This document shows, piece by piece, positions 1-6,523 of a DNA stretch of 10,944 nt. A model generated the notes under the pieces. It ran no database searches, was not told the origin of the DNA, and worked only from the letters and a program-made list of their open reading frames with translations. The stretch comes from a bacterium. Its GTDB lineage: Bacteria > SZUA-79 > Acidulodesulfobacterales > Acidulodesulfobacteraceae. The position numbers were made by a program, and so were the translations under genes. The stretch is from NCBI GenBank assembly GCA_021821565.1, contig JAKACI010000030.1, positions 1 through 10,944 of the forward strand. The letters are read 5' to 3'. Numbering within the stretch: the first letter of the stretch is position 1; every line of letters begins with the position of its first letter.

Positions 1-278
1 TCTAACATTTCAAACTTTATTTCAAATTTCTTATCTAAAGCGTCAATCTTACTGTCTAAAGCATTAATTCTAACATTCAGTTCCGTTTTAACCGAATCAA
101 TCTTTTTATCTAACATTTCAAACTTAAAGTTAATTTTAGTATCTAAACCGTCTAATTTAATATCAACTTTTTCAAATCTGGCAACAATGTACTTTTCTTG
201 ATTGTCAAACCTTGAATCAAAATATTTTTCGGCAGATACAGAAAATTCCATAATTTCTTCCTTTGCTTGGTTTTGCAT
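1..278 (-). CDS. Coiled-coil protein, N-terminal part (3' end beyond window)
   Basis: Reading the minus strand from an ATG at 278 gives 92 residues with no stop before the window edge. A Shine-Dalgarno AAGGAGA (294-288) sits 9 nt upstream and favours this start over the ATG at 285, which is too close to it and whose frame stops early. The protein begins MQNQAKEEIMEF and then becomes a long charged helix with heptad-spaced Leu/Ile and repeated LDxKID units (roughly residues 43-90). A 17-bp DNA stretch at 1-17 recurs exactly at 109-125, 36 codons apart, and TCTAAAGC recurs 21 bp (one heptad) apart at 34 and 55, so the coiled coil grew by internal duplication. There is no signal peptide or enzyme motif. 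It resembles small coiled-coil proteins of the DUF1640 or phage-tail-associated kind, but I cannot assign a family. Function unknown. Confidence 0.75.
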   Translation of the reverse strand, partial: MQNQAKEEIMEFSVSAEKYFDSRFDNQEKYIVARFEKVDIKLDGLDTKINFKFEMLDKKIDSVKTELNVRINALDSKIDALDKKFEIKFEML

Positions 279-709
279 TCTTCATTATCTCCTTATAATT
301 ATATCATTTATTTTTTAAAGCAATTAAAAAAAATTATATAATATAATTATTAAAGAATTATGAAGCAAATGTTACAAACTGGTTAAATTTTTATAAAGAT
401 AATAATTTGTTAACGCTGATTTATAATTGATACACTTATAGAAGAAGTGCTATCATTCTGAAGAAAAGCAGGCAGTGTTTTAATTTAAAATTAATATACT
501 TTATAGAAGAAGCCGATAAAATTATTCGTATTGAAATTCAAATAGAGTCTGTTCGATAATTAATAGCGATTTTTTCAAAAACATAAAATATTTTAATAAA
601 ATAAAATTGATAAAATAGACAAGATAAGACAAGACAAAAAAAGATAGACGAGACAAATTACAATCTTCCGTTCCGGTCTTTTTAGTTTTTAGACGGAGTT
701 AAAAAATAC

Positions 710-738
710 TTGACATTGTTTTATATTTTTAATATTCT
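710..738 (+). promoter_or_regulatory. arsR promoter (-35 TTGACA, -10 TATTCT)
   Basis: TTGACA at 710-715 is a perfect sigma-70 -35 hexamer. After a 17-bp spacer comes TATTCT (733-738), a fair -10. The predicted start of transcription near 745 gives arsR a leader of about 80 nt made mostly of 7-bp repeats. The -10 overlaps the shared 19-bp motif that is the candidate ArsR operator, as expected for repression by blocking RNA polymerase. Confidence 0.7.
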
Positions 739-753
739 GGAAATATGGAAATA
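735..753 (+). promoter_or_regulatory. Candidate ArsR operator, copy 1
   Basis: TTCTGGAAATATGGAAATA overlaps the end of the arsR -10 and the predicted transcription start. A copy with one mismatch of 19 lies at 1357-1375, before arsD. Conservation inside otherwise drifting AT-rich DNA, and placement at both ars promoters, argue for a repressor site. The motif contains a direct repeat of GGAAATA at 8-bp spacing and a short dyad around TTCTGGAA. Binding by ArsR is inferred. Confidence 0.55.
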
Positions 754-808
754 ATAAATAATAAATAATAAAGAATAAAGAATAAAGAATAAAGAATAAA
801 GAATAAAG
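753..808 (+). repeat. Heptanucleotide tandem repeat (2 x AATAAAT, 6 x AATAAAG)
   Basis: Eight contiguous 7-bp units with no indels: 753-759 and 760-766 read AATAAAT, and the six from 767 to 808 read AATAAAG. The array lies in the predicted arsR 5' leader, between the operator and the ATG at 826. Such perfect short repeats can change copy number by polymerase slippage. Being outside the coding frame, a change would alter leader length rather than the reading frame. Confidence 0.9.
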
Positions 809-825
809 AAATTAAAAACTTAAAT

Positions 826-1194
826 ATGAATGCTAATAGTAAAGACAATAAAAATGAAAATGAAAATTATAATGCGGTAGAAGTAAAATTTATAATTGAA
901 GCCTTAGAAGCCCTTTCTAATGAAAGCAGGCTTAAAATATTTCGTATGCTTGTTAAAGCCGGACACTCAGGTTTAACTGTTACCGAAATGTCCAAGAGTT
1001 TAAATATGCCTATGAGCACATTGTCATTTCATCTGGCAAAATTAAGTCAGGCAAATATCGTTTTATTTGTGAAGCAATCAAGATTTATAATTTATTCGGC
1101 TAATTTTGAATCTGTAAATAAGCTTATCGGTTATTTAACCGAAAGCTGCTGCAACGGAAATCCTGAAGAATGTTTTAATGATATTTGCAAATAA
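826..1194 (+). CDS. arsR: ArsR-family arsenite-responsive repressor
   Basis: A 122-residue winged helix-turn-helix repressor of the ArsR/SmtB family, expected to dimerise, bind the ars operator and release it on binding As(III). The DNA-recognition region is about residues 51-73 (TVTEMSKSL then STLSFHLAKL), followed by the beta-wing (IVLFVKQSRFIIYSA). The classical ELCVCDL cysteine motif of plasmid R773 ArsR is absent. Instead the cysteines cluster at the C-terminus: C108, C109, C116 and C121. This resembles the ArsR of Acidithiobacillus ferrooxidans, where a C-terminal Cys-Cys pair plus a third Cys bind arsenite. The N-terminal 17 residues are Asn/Lys/Glu-rich and probably disordered. The ATG has no clear Shine-Dalgarno. 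It is separated from arsD by 329 bp holding a second operator copy, so it is probably transcribed on its own. Confidence 0.92.
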   Translation: MNANSKDNKNENENYNAVEVKFIIEALEALSNESRLKIFRMLVKAGHSGLTVTEMSKSLNMPMSTLSFHLAKLSQANIVLFVKQSRFIIYSANFESVNKLIGYLTESCCNGNPEECFNDICK

Positions 1195-1523
1195 AATGTG
1201 CCGTTTGCTTTTATTTTTTAATTGATTTATTTTTTTAATTTTATTTACTTAATTTTATCTATATTATTAATCATTAATAATTATCAATTATCGTATTTTA
1301 TTAAATTTAATATCTTAAATTTTTTTATCAAGTATTTTGTATATAATATTTTATTGTTCTGGAAATATAGAAATATTTTAGTTATTTAATTAATTAGCCA
1401 TTTGATCCATTATGTATATAAAAAAATATGTATAAAAAAATCGGAAGTTTTTTATAAATCAAAATTAGTATAATTTTTAATTATTTAAAGTCTATTTAAT
1501 TATTATAAATGGAGGTATAAATT
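1195..1523 (+). promoter_or_regulatory. arsR-arsD intergenic region with predicted arsDACB promoter
   Basis: This gap is almost entirely A and T. At its left edge an AT-only stem (AAATAAAA 1189-1196 with TTTTATTT 1209-1216) followed by T-rich sequence may weakly end arsR transcription. TATAAT at 1342-1347 is a perfect -10 hexamer without a good -35 at the right distance; it lies 10 bp before the second copy of the 19-bp ars motif. A GGAGG (1511-1515) serves the arsD GTG start. I see no gene here. Confidence 0.5.
1357..1375 (+). promoter_or_regulatory. Candidate ArsR operator, copy 2
   Basis: TTCTGGAAATATAGAAATA matches the motif at 735-753 in 18 of 19 positions. It lies just downstream of the TATAAT at 1342-1347, about where transcription would start, and upstream of arsD. 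This suggests ArsR controls arsR and the arsDACB genes from two separate promoters. Confidence 0.55.
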
Positions 1524-1856
1524 GTGGAAAATTCAATAGTTTTAGAGATTTACGATCCTGCTTTATGTTGTTCAACCGGAGTTTGCGGTCCAAGCCCTGA
1601 TATAAAATTGATAAAAATTAATGATATTTTAAATAAATTAAAAAATGATTTCGGCGATAAAATTGAAATAAAAAGACATAGCATATCTAATGAACCAAAA
1701 GAATTTTTATCTAATAACGCAGTTAGATCTATAATCCAAAAAGAAGGAAAAGCAAGTTTGCCCGTTTGCATATTAAACGGAGAACTTTTAACTCAAGGAA
1801 GATATCCCGAAGAAGGAGAGCTTTATGCAGAAATATTAAAATCTTCGCTAACTTAA
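1524..1856 (+). CDS. arsD: ArsD arsenic metallochaperone
   Basis: A 110-residue thioredoxin-fold chaperone of the ArsD family, which delivers As(III)/Sb(III) to the ArsA ATPase in the cytoplasm. The diagnostic N-terminal CCSTGVCG motif gives the three As-binding cysteines C15, C16 and C21, matching C12, C13 and C18 of E. coli R773 ArsD. The C-terminal vicinal Cys pairs of R773 ArsD are missing, as in many chromosomal versions. Here the chain ends at EILKSSLT, and the only other Cys, in PVCILNGE, is part of the fold. The start is GTG at 1524, 8 nt after the Shine-Dalgarno GGAGG (1511-1515). arsA follows after 88 nt, which fits the physical ArsD-ArsA partnership. Confidence 0.93.
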   Translation: MENSIVLEIYDPALCCSTGVCGPSPDIKLIKINDILNKLKNDFGDKIEIKRHSISNEPKEFLSNNAVRSIIQKEGKASLPVCILNGELLTQGRYPEEGELYAEILKSSLT

Positions 1857-1944
1857 CTTTTAATTACGGAGGCGTTTAAGTTTAGATTTATAGATTTTTA
1901 GTAGATTTAACTTTTATAAATTTAAGCAGGCGGTATCAACGATT

Positions 1945-3807
1945 ATGAAATATATGTTTTTTTCAGGAAAAGGCGGAGTAGGTAAAACGACTATTTCATC
2001 AGCAACGGCTTTAAATTTTGCATTAAACGGCAGAAAAACTTTAATAGTGTCAACAGACCCTGCTTCAAATCTTTCCGATATATTTGAACAAAATCTTAAA
2101 GAAGAAGAAACAAAAATAAAAGGAGTAGACAATTTATATGCTTCAGAGATAAATGCGGCAGATTCGTTAGAGAAATACAGAGCTAAAGTATTGGGCGATT
2201 CGATTAAAGGCTTAGATAACGATGTTGTCTCTATGATTGAAGAAGAGTTTAAATCGCCATGCACCGAAGAAATTGCAAGTTTTGATTCTTTTACGGGTTT
2301 TATTGCGAGAAAAGATTTTGACGTAATAATTTTTGATACGGCTCCTACCGGTCATACGCTTAGATTAATGAGCCTTCCGTTAAAATGGACTACTTATATT
2401 GATGAGGTTAAAAAAGGTGAAGGAAGGACTTGTATGGGACCTGTTACAAATCTTGAAGGTTCTATTAAGATATACAATGAAGCATTAAAAATATTGACGG
2501 ATAAAACAGCGACTAATTTTTTATTCGTTATGCGTCCTCAAGAGTTGTCGTTTTATGAAACATTGCGTTCTATTAAAGAAATTAAAAGTATCGGCATTAA
2601 AAATATTGAAATTTTAATTAATCAGGTTTTACCCGATAAGCTTGCCAAATTCAATATATTTGAAGAGCAGTATAAACTTAATGAAAAAATAATTGAGCAG
2701 GCGAGGGAAACCGGCTATAAAATAAAGAAATATTATTTAATGCCTGAGGAAATAAAAGGTTTAGATTCTTTAAAAAAATTTATATTAATGGAAGATAAAA
2801 ATTATGCCGTAAAATATTTTGATAAATTTTTTAACAGCGATGACGATAATAATGCCGGCTGTGACAACAATATAATTAACAATAATAATAACGCCATTAG
2901 TGATTTGCCTATCCTTAATAAAAACAATAAAAACAACTCTGATTTAATTAATAGAATAAATAGCGATGCAATAAATTCGGCAAAATTTATTTTCTTTATA
3001 GGAAAAGGCGGAACAGGAAAATCTACCATCTCTCTTTTAACGGGTTTATATTTATCCAAATATAAAAATAAAAAAACATTAGTCGTATCGGTTGACCCTG
3101 CCAATCATATAGGTAAAATTATGGGCGTTGAATCAGTCAATGAAGAACCTGTGCAGGTTGAAAATAAAAATTTATTTATTTCAATAATATCGCCGGAATC
3201 GGCTTTAAGTGATTATAAGGCAGATACATTGCAATTTTTTCAAAAAGTTTCAAACAATGCAGATTCCCTTAAGGTTTTAGAAGAAGAGCTTAATTCGCCA
3301 TGCACCCTTGAAATAGCCTATTTTAAAAAGTTTTACCGCTATTTTAAATCAAAAGATGAATTTGATTATATCATTTTTGACACTGCTCCCACAGGACATG
3401 CCTTAAGGCTCTTATTTTTAGCCTTTGAATATCAGAAAGAAAATAAGAATAATAATAGCGCCAAAGATGAAGAACTTGAATTTTTGATTAATACTATAAA
3501 AGATAAAGAAAAAACATATTTTTCTTTAGTACTGTACCCTGAATTTACTCCTATTGAAGAAGCTTACAGAGCATATAATGATTTGAAAGGAGCAGGCATA
3601 GACGTATCGTTTTTAAGTATTAATTATCTTTTAAATGCAAAACTTAAATCAATAAAGTTTTTTAAAGATAAAATTAATCAGGAATCAAAATATTTAAATG
3701 TGATTAAAGAAAAGTTTAATCTGCCTTCTTTATATTTTGAGCAGTATCCATATGAAATAAATTATAGAAATATAGAAAAATTTTTAAGAAATTCATTTAA
3801 GTTATAA
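1945..3807 (+). CDS. arsA: ArsA arsenite-stimulated ATPase, two-domain
   Basis: A 620-residue cytoplasmic ATPase that energises ArsB for arsenite export. Two homologous halves are fused. A1 has the Walker A GKGGVGKT at residues 8-15 and DTAPTGHTLRL. A2 has GKGGTGKST at 353-361 and DTAPTGHALRL. The three cysteines forming the As(III)/Sb(III) site in E. coli ArsA (C113, C172, C422) all have counterparts: C106 in SPCTEE, C163 in RTCMGP and C453 in SPCTLE. The halves are joined by an Asn/Asp-rich low-complexity linker (about residues 297-345) with a run of five Asn. The ATG at 1945 is preceded by CAGGCGG (1927-1933), a weak and distant ribosome site. A better GGAGG at 1868-1872 has no start codon close by. 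Length is typical of full ArsA (about 580-620). Confidence 0.96.
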   Translation: MKYMFFSGKGGVGKTTISSATALNFALNGRKTLIVSTDPASNLSDIFEQNLKEEETKIKGVDNLYASEINAADSLEKYRAKVLGDSIKGLDNDVVSMIEEEFKSPCTEEIASFDSFTGFIARKDFDVIIFDTAPTGHTLRLMSLPLKWTTYIDEVKKGEGRTCMGPVTNLEGSIKIYNEALKILTDKTATNFLFVMRPQELSFYETLRSIKEIKSIGIKNIEILINQVLPDKLAKFNIFEEQYKLNEKIIEQARETGYKIKKYYLMPEEIKGLDSLKKFILMEDKNYAVKYFDKFFNSDDDNNAGCDNNIINNNNNAISDLPILNKNNKNNSDLINRINSDAINSAKFIFFIGKGGTGKSTISLLTGLYLSKYKNKKTLVVSVDPANHIGKIMGVESVNEEPVQVENKNLFISIISPESALSDYKADTLQFFQKVSNNADSLKVLEEELNSPCTLEIAYFKKFYRYFKSKDEFDYIIFDTAPTGHALRLLFLAFEYQKENKNNNSAKDEELEFLINTIKDKEKTYFSLVLYPEFTPIEEAYRAYNDLKGAGIDVSFLSINYLLNAKLKSIKFFKDKINQESKYLNVIKEKFNLPSLYFEQYPYEINYRNIEKFLRNSFKL

Positions 3808-4037
3808 ATGTTTAAATTATAAAGAACATTTAATTAATAATTAAAATAATTAAAAAATTTCAAAAAATAAGCGGGTTTACTAAATGTTAGATAGATTATT
3901 AAACAGGATAATGAAGGAATGTTAATTTCCAATATTAAGAAGTTAATTTCTAAAATATAAGAATATAAACAATTTAAAAATAAATAAAATAACTAAAAAT
4001 TTTAACTAAAAATTTAAATTAAAAATTGAGGTAAATT

Positions 4038-4460
4038 ATGGATATTATTTTTATATGTACGGGAAATTCTGCAAGATCACAAATGGCGGAAGGATTTGCT
4101 AAATATTACGGTGAAAAATACAAAATAGCTGATTTAAATATATCCAGCGCAGGCGTTAATCCAAAGCCCGTTAATCCTTTCGCGATAGGTGTTATGTTTG
4201 AGAAAAATATAGACATAAGCAAGCAAAAATCAAAATCTATGGATGTTTTTGATCTAAATACTTTTGATTATGTGATAACTCTTTGCGGCGATGCAAGAGA
4301 TAATTGTCCGTTAATTACTTCAAACAATATAAAACTGCACTGGGATTTAATTGACCCTGCAGGTGTTGAAGGAAATAATGATGAAAAATTAAAAGCATTT
4401 AGAACCGTCAGGGATGAAATTGAAGAAAAAGTGATGAATCTATTTAAAAAAGCTCAATAA
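4038..4460 (+). CDS. arsC: Arsenate reductase, thioredoxin-coupled (low-molecular-weight phosphatase fold)
   Basis: A 140-residue cytoplasmic enzyme reducing arsenate to arsenite for export. The N-terminal CTGNSARS is the CX5R phosphate-binding loop of low-molecular-weight tyrosine phosphatases, with nucleophile C7 and R13. The pair C83 and C90 (TLCGDARDNCP) matches the C82/C89 disulfide relay of Staphylococcus aureus ArsC, regenerated by thioredoxin, and distinguishes it from plain phosphatases. The aspartate of HWDLIDPAG (D106) is the general acid. A good GAGGT ribosome site (4028-4032) sits 5 nt before ATG. The 230-bp gap after arsA is AT-rich, ends in imperfect AACTAAAAATTT direct repeats and contains no gene I can support. 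A fragment of a second arsC copy lies at 6078-6124. Confidence 0.95.
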   Translation: MDIIFICTGNSARSQMAEGFAKYYGEKYKIADLNISSAGVNPKPVNPFAIGVMFEKNIDISKQKSKSMDVFDLNTFDYVITLCGDARDNCPLITSNNIKLHWDLIDPAGVEGNNDEKLKAFRTVRDEIEEKVMNLFKKAQ

Positions 4461-4484
4461 AAAATAAACAGATTTAAAATTTAA

Positions 4485-4607
4485 TTCAATTTAGTTATAG
4501 GTTTTAGGGGCAAGGATGATAAAGAAAATCTTAAAGAAATATTTTTTGGAACTACAGCAGAAAAGATAGTTAGCGCTCTTCCCTGTTTCGTATTGGTAGT
4601 TAAATAA
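4485..4607 (+). pseudogene. C-terminal remnant of a universal stress protein
   Basis: The frame ending at TAA 4605-4607 reads NLVIGFRGKDDKENLKEIFF and then GTTAEKIVSALPCFVLVVK. This matches the C-terminal signature of UspA-family proteins, whose usual form is VxGxxG...GS(T)AEKVLRHAPCPVLVV. The glycine motif is spaced G-x2-G-x12-G-T, three longer than the usual x9. A stop codon lies just upstream at 4482-4484, with no start codon, and the upstream two thirds of a normal USP (about 140 residues) are missing. It is therefore a decayed gene end between arsC and arsB. Confidence 0.75.
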
Positions 4608-4644
4608 TTTGTAACAAAAATCATAATAAGGAATCCATAAACTT

Positions 4645-5961
4645 ATGATTGCTTTAACACTTCAAGAATACGATATTATATTTTCCGTCGCTATTTTCCT
4701 TTTTACGCTTTTTCTGATTATTAAAAAACCTTACAATATAGGAATAGGTTATAGCGCTATAATAGGCGCTGTTTTAGCTTTTATTTTCGGAATTGTTAAA
4801 TATAGCGATATTTTTAAAGTTGTGGATATTGTCTGGGACGCAACTTTTACTTTTGTAGCTATAATTATTATTTCTTTGATTCTTGATGAGGTCGGTTTTT
4901 TTGAATGGGCTGCACTGCACGTTGCCAGATTTGCAGGAGGAAGCGGCAGGAAAATGTTTATATACGTAATACTTCTCGGCGCTTTAGTAGCGGCTTTTTT
5001 TGCAAATGACGGAGCGGCTCTTATTATCACTCCGATTGTTTACGAAAAAATGAAAGCTCTTAAATTTCAAAGAAAAAATATGCTTCCGTTTATTATGGCA
5101 GGGGGGTTTATTGCAGATACAGCCTCGCTTCCTTTTAAAATTTCAAACTTAGTCAATATTGTTTCTACCGATTATTTTAATATAGGTTTTTTCACTTACT
5201 TTATAAATATGTTCGCACCCGATATTTTTTCTATTATAATTTCAACATTGGCGCTTTATTTATTTTTTAGAAAAGACATACCGTTAAGCTATGATGTAAA
5301 ATCTTTAAAGATGCCGAAAGAAGCTATTAAAGATGAAAAACTTTTTAAATATTCTTTTCTCATACTCCTGTTTCTTTTAGGAGGTTACTTTGCAAGCGAA
5401 TTTCTTAACCTTCCCGTTTCATTTTTTGCTATAGCTTTTGCGTTGATATTTGTATTTTTAGGGTCAAAAAGTCCCGCGGTTAATTTAAAAACCGTGTTTA
5501 AAAACGCTCCTTGGAGCATCGTCGTGTTCTCAATAGGTATGTATCTTGTAGTATTTGGTTTAAAAAATGCCGGATTGACATATATGCTCGGCAGATTTAT
5601 TGCTTATTCGTCTCATTACGGCGATTTTGCTCTTACGATGTTTACGGGATACCTGGCAGCGTTCACATCTTCTATAATGAACAATATGCCGACGGTTATG
5701 ATAAATTCTCTTGCAATTCATTCGGCAAATTTAAAAGATATAATGCTTAAACCTGCCGTATATGCTAATGTTATAGGATGCGATTTAGGTCCTAAAATTA
5801 CGCCTATAGGGTCTCTGGCAACTTTGCTCTGGCTAAACGTATTAGAAAGAAAAGGTATTAAAATAGGCTGGGGCTATTACTTTAAAGTCGGAATAGTTTT
5901 AACCGTTCCTGTTTTATTTTTTACATTGCTGGGATTGTATTTGAGATTGTTTTTGTTCTAA
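4645..5961 (+). CDS. arsB: ArsB arsenite efflux permease
   Basis: A 438-residue inner-membrane transporter of the ArsB family (ion transporter superfamily), about the usual 429-residue length, with roughly 12 hydrophobic segments. Two hallmark regions are intact: FFANDGAALIITPIV (residues 118-132) and GGFIADTASLPFKISNLVNI (153-172). The second half repeats the pattern with SSIMNNMPTVM and GCDLGPKITPIGSLATLLW. ArsB works alone as an As(OH)3/H+ antiporter or together with ArsA as an ATP-driven pump; the intact arsA here suggests the latter. AAGGA at 4628-4632 lies 12 nt before the ATG. It is the last intact gene of the arsRDACB series, separated from arsC by 184 nt that contain a universal stress protein remnant. 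Confidence 0.95.
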   Translation: MIALTLQEYDIIFSVAIFLFTLFLIIKKPYNIGIGYSAIIGAVLAFIFGIVKYSDIFKVVDIVWDATFTFVAIIIISLILDEVGFFEWAALHVARFAGGSGRKMFIYVILLGALVAAFFANDGAALIITPIVYEKMKALKFQRKNMLPFIMAGGFIADTASLPFKISNLVNIVSTDYFNIGFFTYFINMFAPDIFSIIISTLALYLFFRKDIPLSYDVKSLKMPKEAIKDEKLFKYSFLILLFLLGGYFASEFLNLPVSFFAIAFALIFVFLGSKSPAVNLKTVFKNAPWSIVVFSIGMYLVVFGLKNAGLTYMLGRFIAYSSHYGDFALTMFTGYLAAFTSSIMNNMPTVMINSLAIHSANLKDIMLKPAVYANVIGCDLGPKITPIGSLATLLWLNVLERKGIKIGWGYYFKVGIVLTVPVLFFTLLGLYLRLFLF

Positions 5962-6077
5962 ATATATTATGCATGTGTAAAAATTTAATTGTATTATACC
6001 TGCTTAACCGTTGCCTAAGTCTAATTACATTAATTTATATTATACCCTTTATAAAAATAATCAATATAAAAACAAAT

Positions 6078-6124
6078 ATGTTTGAGAAAAATATCGGCAT
6101 AAGCAAGCAAAAATCAAAATCTAT
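6078..6124 (+). pseudogene. Fragment of a second arsC copy
   Basis: These 47 bp match arsC 4194-4240 at 45 of 47 positions, the only differences being an ATAGAC to ATCGGC change. It reads MFEKNIGISKQKSKSI, against arsC residues 53-68 MFEKNIDISKQKSKSM, then reaches a stop two codons later. Similarity ends abruptly at both sides. It lies 117 bp after arsB, so arsB is flanked by arsC on one side and a scrap of arsC on the other. Confidence 0.85.
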
Positions 6125-6193
6125 AATATCCTGACCATTCTGTAATACTTTAGAAATATAAGCTGTAATTTATTTAAAATTATCGTTCAATAG

Positions 6194-6248
6194 TTCAATT
6201 CAGTTCAATTCAATTCAATTCAATTCAATTTAATTAATTAATTAATTA
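6194..6248. repeat. AATTC pentamer run merging into TTAA tetramers
   Basis: About seven AATTC-type pentamers (6194-6230, two interrupted by CAGTT) run into TTAATTAATTAATTAATTA (6230-6248). The tract directly abuts the 11-bp repeat array upstream of the phosphoesterase gene. It is simple-sequence DNA and may set DNA curvature; no function can be read from it. Confidence 0.7.
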
Positions 6249-6323
6249 TTACAAAACCGTAACAAAACCTTAACAAATATTTAACAATTCTGTAATAAAA
6301 TCTTAATATTGATGTGCTAACAT
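6249..6323 (+). promoter_or_regulatory. Pho-box array and promoter of the phosphoesterase gene
   Basis: Six half-sites begin at 6249 (TTAC), 6260, 6271, 6282 (TAAC), 6293 and 6304 (TAAT): exact 11-bp spacing throughout, one DNA turn apart. PhoB of enterics and PhoP of Bacillus (TTAACA repeats) bind such direct repeats. The last half-site starts 14 bp before TAACAT (6318-6323), a -10 preceded by TG one base upstream (extended -10). No -35 hexamer is needed or seen, as in PhoB-activated promoters. The leader to the ATG at 6524 would be about 195 nt; it holds an unexplained purine-rich AAGGAAGAGG (6351-6360). Confidence 0.75.
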
Positions 6324-6523
6324 AATATAAATATATATTTTAATTATATTAAGGAAGAGGTTTATTTATTAAACAACAGCAGCGACGATAATAACTCAAG
6401 AAACTATTAATTTAATTAAATAATTAAATAATTAAATTAATTAATTAAATATCATACGTATATATACTGTCTATAAGTCTATATTGGTTTAATTAAAATT
6501 AATTTTAATATGGAGGTTATTAT

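Larger units (their letters stand above)
279..825. other. Divergent intergenic region, AT-rich, with simple repeats
   Basis: No convincing gene lies here. For the minus-strand gene, TTGCTT (368-363) and TATATT (345-340) with a 17-bp spacer form a possible promoter. TTATAGAAGAAG occurs at 436-447 and again at 501-512. An open stretch of about 18 codons ends at TAA 557-559 (reads as IEEADKIIRIEIQIESVR) and could be the tail of a decayed gene that I do not recognise. From 616 to 655 the sequence is a run of imperfect GACAA/GATAA pentamers. The arsR promoter and a 7-bp tandem repeat, listed separately, fill 710-808. Confidence 0.5.

Noticed and set aside
372..414. TTAC, TTAA and TAAA at 11-bp steps, then an out-of-phase TAAC
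   Set aside because: Half-sites are degenerate, the phase is lost and no plus-strand gene follows nearby; chance in AT-rich DNA.
1914..2264. Minus-strand open frame opposite arsA (116 codons)
   Set aside because: It is antisense to the Walker A region of a certain gene. A similar antisense frame recurs opposite the second ArsA half, as expected from homologous domains.
3880..3960. Short open frame between arsA and arsC ending LISNIKKLISKI
   Set aside because: About 20 codons, no start with a ribosome site and no family similarity that I recognise.
4612..4622. Single TAACAAAA before arsB
   Set aside because: One half-site without a partner is not a Pho box, and arsB belongs to the ars operon.
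5511..5750. 79-codon plus-strand frame inside arsB
   Set aside because: Lies fully within arsB in another frame, with no family motif.
6132..6169. Possible extra Pho-type half-sites (TGAC, TAAT, AAAT, TAAT)
   Set aside because: Spacing drifts (11, 11, 12), half-sites are poor, and there is no -10 at the 14-bp offset. CTGTAATA alone is not enough.
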